The notes below the pieces were generated by a model. The model was given only the letters and a program-made list of their open reading frames with translations, was not told where the DNA came from and made no database searches. A stretch of 6,052 bases of DNA from JBKJML01 sp046596415 (GTDB lineage Bacteria; Actinomycetota; Thermoleophilia; Gaiellales; Gaiellaceae). Shown one piece after another: positions 1 to 6,052 of the stretch; position 1 is the stretch's first letter; each line of letters opens with the position of its first letter. The translations under genes and the position numbers were made by a program. Where the stretch lies: positions 1 to 6,052 of the forward strand of contig JBKJML010000109.1 in assembly GCA_046596415.1 (NCBI GenBank), in the 5' to 3' direction.

Positions 1-318
1 GGCGGGCTCGGCCTGCGCAAGGACTTCCTCTTCGACCGTCCGACCACGTTCACTGTGCTCGCCGACCGGACTACGCACGGGCCATGGGGCGTGTTCGGAG
101 GCCACGCGGGCAAGCCGGCCGAGTACGTCCTGATCCGCGACGGAGCCGAGGCACGACTGCCTGCGAAGACGACGATCGAGGTGCTCGCCGGCGACACGAT
201 CAGCTACCGCACCTGCGGCGGCGGCGGCTACGGGCCGCCCGAGGAACGCGATCCCGTACTCGTCGCCCGCGATGTGCGCGAGGGCAAGGTCAGTCTCGAA
301 CGGGCCCGGGAGGTGTAC
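1..318 (+). repeat. Diverged direct repeat, copy 1 (end of first hyuB)
   Basis: Copy 1 of a tandem paralogous repeat aligns at a constant offset of 1646 bases to 1647-1964, with no insertion or deletion. Exact blocks include 1-25 and 208-233. The repeat probably extends leftwards outside the window, since it reflects duplication of the hyuB gene. Confidence 0.85.
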
Positions 319-333
319 GGATGGCAGCGGTAG
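1..333 (+). CDS. hyuB: Hydantoinase B-type subunit, C-terminal part (5' end outside window)
   Basis: The reading frame is open from the first base and ends at TAG 331-333, giving the last 110 residues of a protein whose start lies off the left edge. It begins GGLGLRKDF, followed by TTFTVLADR, GPWGVFGG and the glycine-rich RTCGGGGYGP near residues 70-79. It ends in EGKVSLERAREVYG, the usual C-terminus of the hydantoinase B/oxoprolinase family (Pfam HyuB type). Members pair with a HyuA ATPase to hydrolyse cyclic amides with ATP, probably in the cytoplasm. By hand it aligns without gaps to the end of the next gene at about 70 of 106 identical residues, so it is a paralogue. It stops about 15 residues earlier than that copy. 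Its last 13 bases overlap the next start. The substrate cannot be told, since HyuB names are often transferred loosely to carboxylases and oxoprolinases. Whether the missing N-terminal part is intact is unknown. Confidence 0.9.
   Translation, partial: GGLGLRKDFLFDRPTTFTVLADRTTHGPWGVFGGHAGKPAEYVLIRDGAEARLPAKTTIEVLAGDTISYRTCGGGGYGPPEERDPVLVARDVREGKVSLERAREVYGWQR
308..315 (+). promoter_or_regulatory. Ribosome binding site of the complete hyuB
   Basis: GGGAGGTG ends five bases before ATG 321; its GGAGG core (309-313) is seven bases from the start. It lies inside the last codons of the upstream hyuB. This strong site, together with the family N-terminus, decides the start at 321 against the in-frame ATG at 84. 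Confidence 0.85.
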
Positions 334-2024
334 ACCCGATCACGTTCGAGGTGCTCCGAAACGCGCTCGTCGCGGCGACCGACGAGATGGTGCTCGCGCT
401 GAAGCGGAGCGCCTACTCGACGAACATCAAAACGCGCTCCGACTTCTCGTGCGCCTTCTTCGACGCGCAGCTGCGCCCGGTCGCACAGGGGTTCGCACAG
501 CCCGTCCACCTCGGCTCGATGGTCGAGCAGGTGCCGAAGGCGATCCAGCGCTATGGCCCCGAGCGGCTCGGCCCGGGCGACGTGATCGTCACCAACGACC
601 CGCACCCGAGCGGTGTGCATCTGAACGACGTGAGCCTGATCTCGCCGGTGCACGACGACGAGGGCCTGATCGGCTACGTCGCGAACCTGGCGCACCACGT
701 CGATGTCGGCGGTGGCGCGCCGGCCTCGATCGGTGCCTTCCGCGAGGTCTTCCAGGAAGGCGTGATCATCCCGCCGATCCGGCTCGTCGAGGGCGGCGCG
801 ATCGTGCCCGACGTCTTCCGGCTGATCCTGGCCCAGATCCGCTCCAAGCACGAGACGGCCGGCGACTTCCGGGCGCAGATCGCAGCCAACGCGACCGGTG
901 TGCGGCGGATCCAGGCGCTCGTCGCTCGCCACGGCCGCGAGACGCTGCTCGCCACGATGGCCGAGTTGCTCTCCTACACCGAGCGGCGCACGCTCGCGGA
1001 GTTCGCGGCGCTCCCGCACGGCGTCTATGAGGCGGAGGGCTTCGTCGACAGCGACGGCTACACCGACGAGCCGGTGCGACTCCAGGTGCGGATCGAGCTT
1101 GCCCCCGACGGCGTGCGCTTCGACACTGCCGGCTCCGACGAGCAACGGCGCGCCCCGGTCAACTCGACCTGGGCGATGACCTTCTCGGCCTGCGCGTACG
1201 CCGTCAAGTGCCTGATCGATCCCGACTTGCCGGTGAACGACGGCTTCTACCGTCTCGTCCACCTCGACGCGCCGCCGGGCACGGTCACGAACGCCACCTG
1301 GCCCGCGCCCGTCGTGGGCGGTTGGGAGACGCAGACGCGCCTCGTCGACGTGATGTTCAAGGCGCTCCTGCCCGCCTTCCCCGAGCGGCTGCCCGCGGGG
1401 ACGAAGGCGATGATGTGCCAGGCCGGGTTCGGCTCGCTCGACATCGCGGCGGGCACCTACATCTGCTTCTACGACACCTTCGCCGGCGGCTACGGCGCCC
1501 GCTTCGCGAGCGACGGCCCCGACGCCGTTCAGGCGCACGGCCAGAACACCGAGAACGCGCCCGTCGAGGAGACCGAGCTCAACTACCCGGTTCGGATCGA
1601 CGAGCTCTCGCTCGTCGAGGACTCCGACGGCCCGGGACGCTTCCGTGGCGGGCTCGGCCTGCGCAAGGACTACCGTTTCGACCTGCACACGACCTTCACG
1701 ATCCTCGCCGACCGAGACCGAAGCGGCCCGTGGGGCGTGCTCGGCGGCAGTGACGGACGCGTCGCCGAGTACTTCCACGTTCGTGACACGGTCGAGACAC
1801 GCCTGGGCTCGAAGAGCACGATCGAGCTGGTTCCCGGCGACGTGATCAGCGTGCGCACCTGCGGCGGCGGCGGCTACGGCCCGGCCGAAGAGCGCGAGCC
1901 GGAGCGCGTCCTGCGCGATGTGCTCGAGGGCAAGGTCAGCGCCGAGCGCGCCCGCGACATCTACCGCGTGGCGGTCGCCGGTCGCCGTCTCGACGAAGCG
2001 GCGACGAAGGTGCTGCGCGCATGA
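321..2024 (+). CDS. hyuB: Hydantoinase B / N-methylhydantoinase B-type subunit, complete
   Basis: This 567-residue protein has the usual full length of a stand-alone HyuB subunit. With HyuA it would form an ATP-dependent cyclic amide hydrolase (N-methylhydantoinase or 5-oxoprolinase type); relatives are acetone or acetophenone carboxylase subunits. It opens with the family start DPITFEVLRNALVAATDEM. Other family blocks are NDPHPSGVHLNDV (residues 92-104), AHHVDVGG (124-131, with H125, H126 and D128 as plausible metal ligands), GGLGLRKDY (from 443) and RTCGGGGYGP (512-521). ATG 321 was chosen because it gives exactly this family N-terminus and has GGGAGGTG upstream. The frame stays open back to an ATG at 84, but that extra part is an Arg-rich out-of-frame copy of the preceding gene. 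It overlaps the preceding gene by 13 bases and the next by ATGA (2021-2024). The C-terminus carries about 19 residues beyond the last conserved Tyr548. No signal peptide or membrane segment is visible, so it is probably cytoplasmic. Family is sure, substrate is not. Confidence 0.95.
   Translation: MAAVDPITFEVLRNALVAATDEMVLALKRSAYSTNIKTRSDFSCAFFDAQLRPVAQGFAQPVHLGSMVEQVPKAIQRYGPERLGPGDVIVTNDPHPSGVHLNDVSLISPVHDDEGLIGYVANLAHHVDVGGGAPASIGAFREVFQEGVIIPPIRLVEGGAIVPDVFRLILAQIRSKHETAGDFRAQIAANATGVRRIQALVARHGRETLLATMAELLSYTERRTLAEFAALPHGVYEAEGFVDSDGYTDEPVRLQVRIELAPDGVRFDTAGSDEQRRAPVNSTWAMTFSACAYAVKCLIDPDLPVNDGFYRLVHLDAPPGTVTNATWPAPVVGGWETQTRLVDVMFKALLPAFPERLPAGTKAMMCQAGFGSLDIAAGTYICFYDTFAGGYGARFASDGPDAVQAHGQNTENAPVEETELNYPVRIDELSLVEDSDGPGRFRGGLGLRKDYRFDLHTTFTILADRDRSGPWGVLGGSDGRVAEYFHVRDTVETRLGSKSTIELVPGDVISVRTCGGGGYGPAEEREPERVLRDVLEGKVSAERARDIYRVAVAGRRLDEAATKVLRA
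1647..1964 (+). repeat. Diverged direct repeat, copy 2 (end of second hyuB)
   Basis: Copy 2 pairs with 1-318; exact blocks are 1647-1671 and 1854-1879. About 66% of the 106 aligned residues are identical by hand count, so the duplication is old or the copies were acquired separately. It is not a recent tandem duplication. Confidence 0.85.
2006..2012 (+). promoter_or_regulatory. Probable ribosome binding site of hyuA
   Basis: GAAGGTG sits eight bases before ATG 2021, within the end of hyuB. It is a moderate match to the Shine-Dalgarno sequence. The ATGA overlap means that ribosomes finishing hyuB could also restart here. Confidence 0.55.
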
Positions 2025-4084
2025 GCGTCCGGATCGCGGTTGACATCGGTGGCACCTTCACGGACGCGACGCTGATCGACGAGGAGACCGGCAACGTCGC
2101 GATCGCGAAGGTGCTCACGACCCCGTCCGACCCCTCCGAGGGCTTCATGCGGGCTGTCGAACGGGCGCTCTCCGAGGGGAAGGTGGAAGCGGGCCAGGTC
2201 GGCTTCGTCGTCCACGCGACCACGGTGGCGACGAACGCGATCATCGAGGGCAAGATCGCGCGTAGCGGCTTCATCACCACCGAGGGCTTCCGCGACCTGC
2301 TCGAGATCGCACGCCAGGTGCGCCCGACGCTCTACGACACCCTGTTCGAGAAGCCGAAGCCGCTGGTGCCGCGCGACCGGGCGATCGGTGTGCGGGAGCG
2401 GCTCGGGCCGGCGGGGGAGGTGCTGATCCCGCTCGACGAGGATTCGGTGCGCGAGGCGGCGGCGTTGATGCGTCGCGAGGAGGTCGAGTCGGTCGCGGTC
2501 TGTCTGCTCCACTCGTACGTCAACCCCGAGCACGAGCAGCGCGTCGGCGCGATCCTCGCCGAGGAGCTGCCGGGGGTGCCGATCTCGCTCTCGGCCGAGG
2601 TGGCCCCGGAGTTCCGCGAGTACCTGCGCGCCTCGACGACCGTGATCAACGCCGTGATCCGACCGGTCGTCGAGCGCTACCTGGAGGGGATCGAGAGCCG
2701 GCTCGCCGCAGCCGGCATCGACGCGAAGCTGCTCGTGATGCAATCGAGCGGCGGCGTCTTCAGTGCGGCGGCGGCGGCGCACCGGCCGGTGTTCATGGTC
2801 GAGTCGGGCCCGGCGGCGGGTGTGATCGCCTCCGCCTACCTCGGTGAGACGCTCGGCGAGCCGGCCATCCTCTCCTTCGACATGGGCGGCACGACGGCGA
2901 AGGTCGGGTTGATCCAGGGCGGGCAGCCGTCGGTGACGAAGGACTACAACGTCGGCGGGCACGCGGGCGCCGGGGTCGGCGGCCTGTCTCTCTCGGGCTA
3001 CCCGGTGCGCACCCCGGTCGTCGACCTGGTCGAGATCGGAGCCGGCGGCGGCTCGATCGCCTGGATCGACTCGGGCGGCCTGCTGCGCGTCGGCCCCCGT
3101 AGCGCGGGGGCCGGCCCGGGGCCGGTCTGCTACCGGCGAGGCGGTGTCGAGCCGACGGTGACCGACGCGAATGTCGTCCTCGGCCGCCTCAACCCGGCCT
3201 ACTTCCTCGGTGGCGAGATGGGGCTCGACGTCGAGGGCGCGAAGGCGGCGATCGAGGAGCGCCTCGCGAAGCCGCTCGGGATCTCCGTCACCGAGGCCGC
3301 GAACGGGATCGTCGAGATCGCGAACGCGGCGATGGTGAACGCGCTCCACCTGATCTCCGTCCAGCGCGGCTACGACCCGCGCGACTTCGTCCTCGTCGGC
3401 TTCGGCGGTGCCGGGCCCGTGCACGCGAACGCGCTCGCCCGCGACGCCGAGATGCCGACGCTCGTGATCCCGCGCAGCCCGGGGATCTTCTCCGCCACCG
3501 GCCTGCTCACGACCGACCTGAAGCGCGACGCGGCGATCACGATCATGCGCCCGCTCGACGCGCTCGAGGACGGTGAGGCAGAGACGGCGTTTGCCGAGCT
3601 CGAGCGCGTCGGCCGCGAGGAGCTCGAAGGCGAGGGGCTCTCCGGCGACGCGATCGCGTTCGTGCGCCAGATCGACCTCCGCTACGTCGGCCAGAGCTAC
3701 GAGCTGACGATCCCCGCCGGCGACGGGTTGGTCGAGCGCTTCCACGCCGAGCACGACCGCGTCTACGGGTTCGCCGCGCCGGCCGAGCCGGTCGAGGTGG
3801 TGAGCCTGCGGCTGACGAGCGTGGGGCGGATCGCGAAGCCGCCGGCACGACCGATCGAGCAGGGGGGCGCCGCCGAGCCGAAGGAGCATCGCCCCGTCCA
3901 CTTCGCCGAGGCCGGCGGCTACGTCGACTGCCCGATCTACGACCGCTACGCGCTGCCCGCCGGCGCCACCCTCATCGGGCCCGCGGTCGTGGAGGAGTTC
4001 GATTCGACCACCGTCGTTCATCCGGGCTTCACCGTCCGGGTCGACGAGGTCGGCAACCTGATCATCCAGAAGGAGACAGCGTGA
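2021..4084 (+). CDS. hyuA: Hydantoinase A / N-methylhydantoinase A-type ATPase subunit
   Basis: This 687-residue protein has the normal length of the HyuA family. That subunit binds and hydrolyses ATP to activate the substrate for its HyuB partner. The N-terminal actin-like fold shows the phosphate loop DIGGTFTD (residues 8-15) and HATTVATNA (65-73). The central domain shows ESGPAAG (261-267), a second phosphate loop DMGGTTAK (287-294), GAGGGS (340-345), GPRSAGAGPGPVCY (358-371), TVTDANVVLGRL (from 379) and GFGGAGPVHA (460-469). The C-terminal domain has RYVGQSYEL (554-562) and ends with GPAVVEEFDSTTVVHPGF. It is a separate HyuA rather than the fused HyuA-HyuB chain of 5-oxoprolinases. ATG 2021 overlaps the hyuB stop as ATGA, with GAAGGTG at 2006-2012, and its end overlaps the next gene as GTGA, so stoichiometric, coupled translation is likely. 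All expected motifs are intact. The partner could be either upstream HyuB; the adjacent complete one is the obvious candidate. Confidence 0.96.
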   Translation: MSVRIAVDIGGTFTDATLIDEETGNVAIAKVLTTPSDPSEGFMRAVERALSEGKVEAGQVGFVVHATTVATNAIIEGKIARSGFITTEGFRDLLEIARQVRPTLYDTLFEKPKPLVPRDRAIGVRERLGPAGEVLIPLDEDSVREAAALMRREEVESVAVCLLHSYVNPEHEQRVGAILAEELPGVPISLSAEVAPEFREYLRASTTVINAVIRPVVERYLEGIESRLAAAGIDAKLLVMQSSGGVFSAAAAAHRPVFMVESGPAAGVIASAYLGETLGEPAILSFDMGGTTAKVGLIQGGQPSVTKDYNVGGHAGAGVGGLSLSGYPVRTPVVDLVEIGAGGGSIAWIDSGGLLRVGPRSAGAGPGPVCYRRGGVEPTVTDANVVLGRLNPAYFLGGEMGLDVEGAKAAIEERLAKPLGISVTEAANGIVEIANAAMVNALHLISVQRGYDPRDFVLVGFGGAGPVHANALARDAEMPTLVIPRSPGIFSATGLLTTDLKRDAAITIMRPLDALEDGEAETAFAELERVGREELEGEGLSGDAIAFVRQIDLRYVGQSYELTIPAGDGLVERFHAEHDRVYGFAAPAEPVEVVSLRLTSVGRIAKPPARPIEQGGAAEPKEHRPVHFAEAGGYVDCPIYDRYALPAGATLIGPAVVEEFDSTTVVHPGFTVRVDEVGNLIIQKETA
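4070..4075 (+). promoter_or_regulatory. Ribosome binding site of the CocE-like hydrolase gene
   Basis: AAGGAG lies five bases before GTG 4081, inside the last codons of hyuA. The strong match and good spacing support the GTG start, which overlaps the hyuA stop codon. Confidence 0.8.
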
Positions 4085-5979
4085 GCTACGGGATCGTCGT
4101 GTCGAAGGACGTGATGGTGAAGACGCGGGACGGGGTCCGCCTGGCGACCGACGTCTACCGGCCGGCCCACGAGGGCGAGCTCGTCGCGGGCCGCTACCCG
4201 ACGATCGTCTGCATCACGCCGTACGACAAGAGCGAGCGCCGCTACACGGAGATCGCAGACTTCTTCGTCCCGCACGGCTACGCCGTCGTCCTCCAGGACC
4301 TGCGCGACCGTCATCGCTCCGAGGGAACCGACGAGTACTTTCACAGCGCGACCCCGCACACCGGCGAGGACGGTTACGACACGATCGAGTGGATCGCGGC
4401 ACAGAGCTGGAGCAACGGCCGCACCGGCATGGTCGGCAGCTCCTACGCGGCGATCACCCAGATCCGGACGGCACTCGAGTCGCCGCCGCATCTCACGGCG
4501 ATCTGGCCCGACGTAGCCCCGACGAACACGTTCCAGAACCAGACCCGCGAGGGCGGCGCGATGCAGCTGCACATGTTCTGGGCGCTCTACATCCACGCCG
4601 CCGACGCACAGGGGGTGAAGGGCGACTGGGACAAGCAGAGCGAGGTCTTCGACGACCTGAAGAACCTGCGCCGGCTGATGTGGAACTCGCCACTCCTGCG
4701 CGACGACCTTGCCTTTCGCCTCGTGCCGACACTCGCGAAGACGCTCGAGGACTACGTCACCCGCGGCACCTACGACGAGTTCTGGGCGAAGAAGGAGAAC
4801 GACTTCACCTCTTTCTGGCACGAGCACGCTGACATCCCGGTGACGATGTCCACCGGCTGGTACGACCCGTTCCCGCACGCCGAGAGCGAGTACTTCGCGG
4901 CGATGACGGCGAGAAACGACGCGCCCCAGCGGCTCGTCGTCGGCCCGTGGAGCCATGTCGGGATGCGTGGCGACGTGAGTTGGACTTTCGACGTCGACTT
5001 CGGGCCCGACTCGGTCTGGGGCGTGCAGCGCTACTTCGACGAGCAGCTCCGGTTCTTCGAGCGCTGGCTGCGGGAAGACGGCGGTGGCGCGCCGGCGGAC
5101 GAAGCCCCGATCCGCCTCTTCGTCATGGGCGGTGGCACCGGCGGGAAGACCGAGCTCGGCAAGCTCGACCACGGCGGCCGCTGGCGGGAGGAGCGCGAAT
5201 GGCCGCTCGCCCGGGCGCTCCCGACGACGTTGCACCTGCACGGCGACGGGTCGCTGCGATCCGATCAGCCCGACGCGGGAGCCGAGCCGCAGCGCTTCAC
5301 CTACGACCCCGACGATCCGGTGCCGACGCTCGGCGGGCTCTTCTGCGCCGTCGGCGAGATGCCGTCGGGAGACGCCGAGCTCGAGCCGATGTGGGCGCGG
5401 CTCCTCAACCCGGCCCTCCAGCTGCGGAACATCATGACCCCAGGCCCTGTCGACCAGAAGGAGTCGGCCGACTTCTTCACCGCGCGCGAGCCCTACCGGC
5501 GGCTGTCGGAGCGGCCCGACGTGCTCGTCTACCGAACGGAGCCGCTTGCGGAGCGCCTGGAGGTGACGGGCCGGGTCGCAGTCGAGCTCTGGATCGCGTC
5601 GAGCGCGGTCGACACGGACTTCACCGCGAAGCTCGTGGACATGTACCCGCCGAGCGAGGACTACCCGGAGGGGTACGACCTGATCCTCAACGACACGATC
5701 ATCCGGACGCGATTCCGCGAGGGCTTCGACCGCGAGGTGATGATGGTGCCGGGCACTCCGTACAAGGTGACGATGCTCCTGCCGCCGACCTCGAACCTGT
5801 TCGCCGTCGGCCACCGCATCCGCATCGACGTGTCATCGTCGAACTTCCCGCGGCTCGAGCGCAACCCGAACACGGGCGAGCCGATCGGCCGGCACACCCG
5901 CCACGTCGTCGCCGAGCAGACGGTGTATGTCGACGCGGAGCGCCTGTCGAAGATCGTGCTGCCGGTGATCCCTGCGTGA
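4081..5979 (+). CDS. CocE/NonD-family serine hydrolase (X-Pro dipeptidyl-peptidase S15-like)
   Basis: This 632-residue protein has the layout of CocE-type esterases and S15 acyl hydrolases: an alpha/beta-hydrolase domain, a helical cap and a C-terminal jelly-roll. The N-terminus VMVKTRDGVRLATDVYRP is typical. By comparison with cocaine esterase the triad is Ser121 in GSSY (119-122), Asp262 in GWYD and His292 in GPWSH. Tyr48 in TPYDK would supply the oxyanion hole. The C-terminal domain shows DTDFTAKLVD (511-520) and SSSNFPRLERNPNTGE (585-600), then ends in the usual VLPVIPA. The start is GTG 4081, overlapping the hyuA stop as GTGA, with AAGGAG five bases upstream; no other start fits as well. 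No signal peptide is seen, so it is probably cytoplasmic. The family cleaves esters, amides or acyl-peptide bonds, and its substrate is not predictable from sequence. Its place between hyuA and soxD suggests it acts on a pathway intermediate, perhaps an ester or amide made or released by the hydantoinase step. Confidence 0.94.
   Translation: MSYGIVVSKDVMVKTRDGVRLATDVYRPAHEGELVAGRYPTIVCITPYDKSERRYTEIADFFVPHGYAVVLQDLRDRHRSEGTDEYFHSATPHTGEDGYDTIEWIAAQSWSNGRTGMVGSSYAAITQIRTALESPPHLTAIWPDVAPTNTFQNQTREGGAMQLHMFWALYIHAADAQGVKGDWDKQSEVFDDLKNLRRLMWNSPLLRDDLAFRLVPTLAKTLEDYVTRGTYDEFWAKKENDFTSFWHEHADIPVTMSTGWYDPFPHAESEYFAAMTARNDAPQRLVVGPWSHVGMRGDVSWTFDVDFGPDSVWGVQRYFDEQLRFFERWLREDGGGAPADEAPIRLFVMGGGTGGKTELGKLDHGGRWREEREWPLARALPTTLHLHGDGSLRSDQPDAGAEPQRFTYDPDDPVPTLGGLFCAVGEMPSGDAELEPMWARLLNPALQLRNIMTPGPVDQKESADFFTAREPYRRLSERPDVLVYRTEPLAERLEVTGRVAVELWIASSAVDTDFTAKLVDMYPPSEDYPEGYDLILNDTIIRTRFREGFDREVMMVPGTPYKVTMLLPPTSNLFAVGHRIRIDVSSSNFPRLERNPNTGEPIGRHTRHVVAEQTVYVDAERLSKIVLPVIPA
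5964..5970 (+). promoter_or_regulatory. Possible atypical ribosome binding site of soxD
   Basis: GGTGATC, five bases before GTG 5976, lacks the GGAGG core. It can still pair with the GATCACC part of the usual bacterial 16S rRNA 3' end. It also encodes part of the hydrolase's last residues, so the match may be chance, and translation may rely mainly on the GTGA stop-start overlap. Confidence 0.4.
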
Positions 5980-6052
5980 GCTTCCTCGTTCCCTGCCCGA
6001 ACTGCGGCGAGCGCGACGTGAACGAGTTCGCCTGCCGCGGTGAGGTGACGAC
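5976..6052 (+). CDS. soxD: Sarcosine oxidase subunit delta (SoxD), N-terminal part (3' end outside window)
   Basis: From GTG 5976 the frame reads MSFLVPCPNCGERDVNEF and continues ACRGEV to the right edge, 25 full codons. This matches the N-terminus of the SoxD family: a short hydrophobic lead, CPxCG, then R..xEF and a GGE-like turn (here RGE). Cys7 and Cys10 correspond to two of the zinc ligands of SoxD; the other two, further downstream in the family, are outside the window. SoxD is the roughly 90-110-residue subunit of heterotetrameric SoxBDAG, which oxidatively demethylates sarcosine to glycine and passes formaldehyde to folate. Related complexes include N-methylglutamate dehydrogenase, so the substrate is not fixed by this fragment. 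The start overlaps the hydrolase stop as GTGA, with GGTGATC at 5964-5970 as a likely ribosome site. Usual neighbours soxB, soxA and soxG would be expected nearby but cannot be seen. The call rests on a short stretch, though a distinctive one. Confidence 0.82.
   Translation, partial: MSFLVPCPNCGERDVNEFACRGEVT

Noticed and set aside
84..320. Possible 79-residue N-terminal extension of the second hyuB from ATG 84
   Set aside because: This part is an out-of-frame reading of the first hyuB, Arg-rich and without family similarity. ATG 321 has a strong ribosome site and yields the conserved N-terminus.
1..333. First hyuB as a broken pseudogene remnant
   Set aside because: The frame is open from the very first base, keeps all C-terminal motifs, and ends with normal coupling to the next gene. 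The missing 5' part is explained by the window edge.
228..1778. Open frame of 516 codons on the minus strand
   Set aside because: It is the antisense shadow of the second hyuB, with no family resemblance or ribosome site that I can see.
1..2024. Hydantoinase pair as acetone or acetophenone carboxylase subunits
   Set aside because: These families are related and cannot be fully excluded. No gamma-type or other carboxylase subunit gene is visible, and the soxD neighbour fits an amide/N-methyl amine route better.
1961..4021. Open frame of 686 codons on the minus strand
   Set aside because: It lies opposite hyuA, is rich in Arg, Asp and His with no recognisable motif, and reflects GC-skewed codon positions of the real gene. 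The + strand has all HyuA family motifs.
4018..5814. Open frame of 598 codons on the minus strand
   Set aside because: It mirrors the CocE-like hydrolase gene and has low-complexity Arg/Val/Asp composition. The + strand carries the catalytic motifs.
1..6052. tRNA genes, CRISPR arrays, insertion sequences, promoters and rho-independent terminators
   Set aside because: The window is covered by overlapping coding sequence. I saw no tandem short repeats with spacers, no transposase, no cloverleaf-like stretch and no hairpin followed by a T-run.

Overview
This is a very GC-rich window with a strong preference for codons ending in G or C. All genes read on the + strand, packed end to end in one apparent operon that runs off both edges. 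Base composition, gene content and the wording of the protein motifs suggest a high-GC soil-type actinobacterium, perhaps a Thermoleophilia-like lineage. That placement is inference only; there is no rRNA or marker gene here.

Layout, left to right: (1) the last 110 codons of a hydantoinase B / N-methylhydantoinase beta-type subunit (1-333); (2) a complete second hydantoinase B-type subunit (321-2024, 567 aa), paralogous to the first; (3) a complete hydantoinase A-type, actin-fold ATPase subunit (2021-4084, 687 aa); (4) a complete CocE/NonD-type serine hydrolase of the X-Pro dipeptidyl-peptidase (S15) superfamily (4081-5979, 632 aa) with a visible Ser-Asp-His triad; (5) the first 25 codons of what looks like sarcosine oxidase subunit delta, SoxD (5976 to the right edge). 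Consecutive genes overlap by 13, 4, 4 and 4 bases, so there is no intergenic DNA, and I see no promoter or terminator in the window.

How the genes may work together: HyuA and HyuB families together catalyse ATP-dependent opening of cyclic amides such as N-methylhydantoin (or, in relatives, 5-oxoproline, or carboxylation of ketones). SoxD is the small zinc subunit of the four-subunit SoxBDAG sarcosine oxidase and of related N-methyl-amine oxidases. An ATP-dependent ring-opening enzyme, an alpha/beta hydrolase and an N-methyl-amine oxidase in one translationally coupled operon suggest a catabolic route for an N-methylated cyclic amide or related compound, parallel to creatinine -> N-methylhydantoin -> N-carbamoylsarcosine -> sarcosine. 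The real substrate is not readable from the sequence, and the S15-type hydrolase is not the amidase known for that route. The most noteworthy points are this gene combination and the back-to-back duplication of hyuB.
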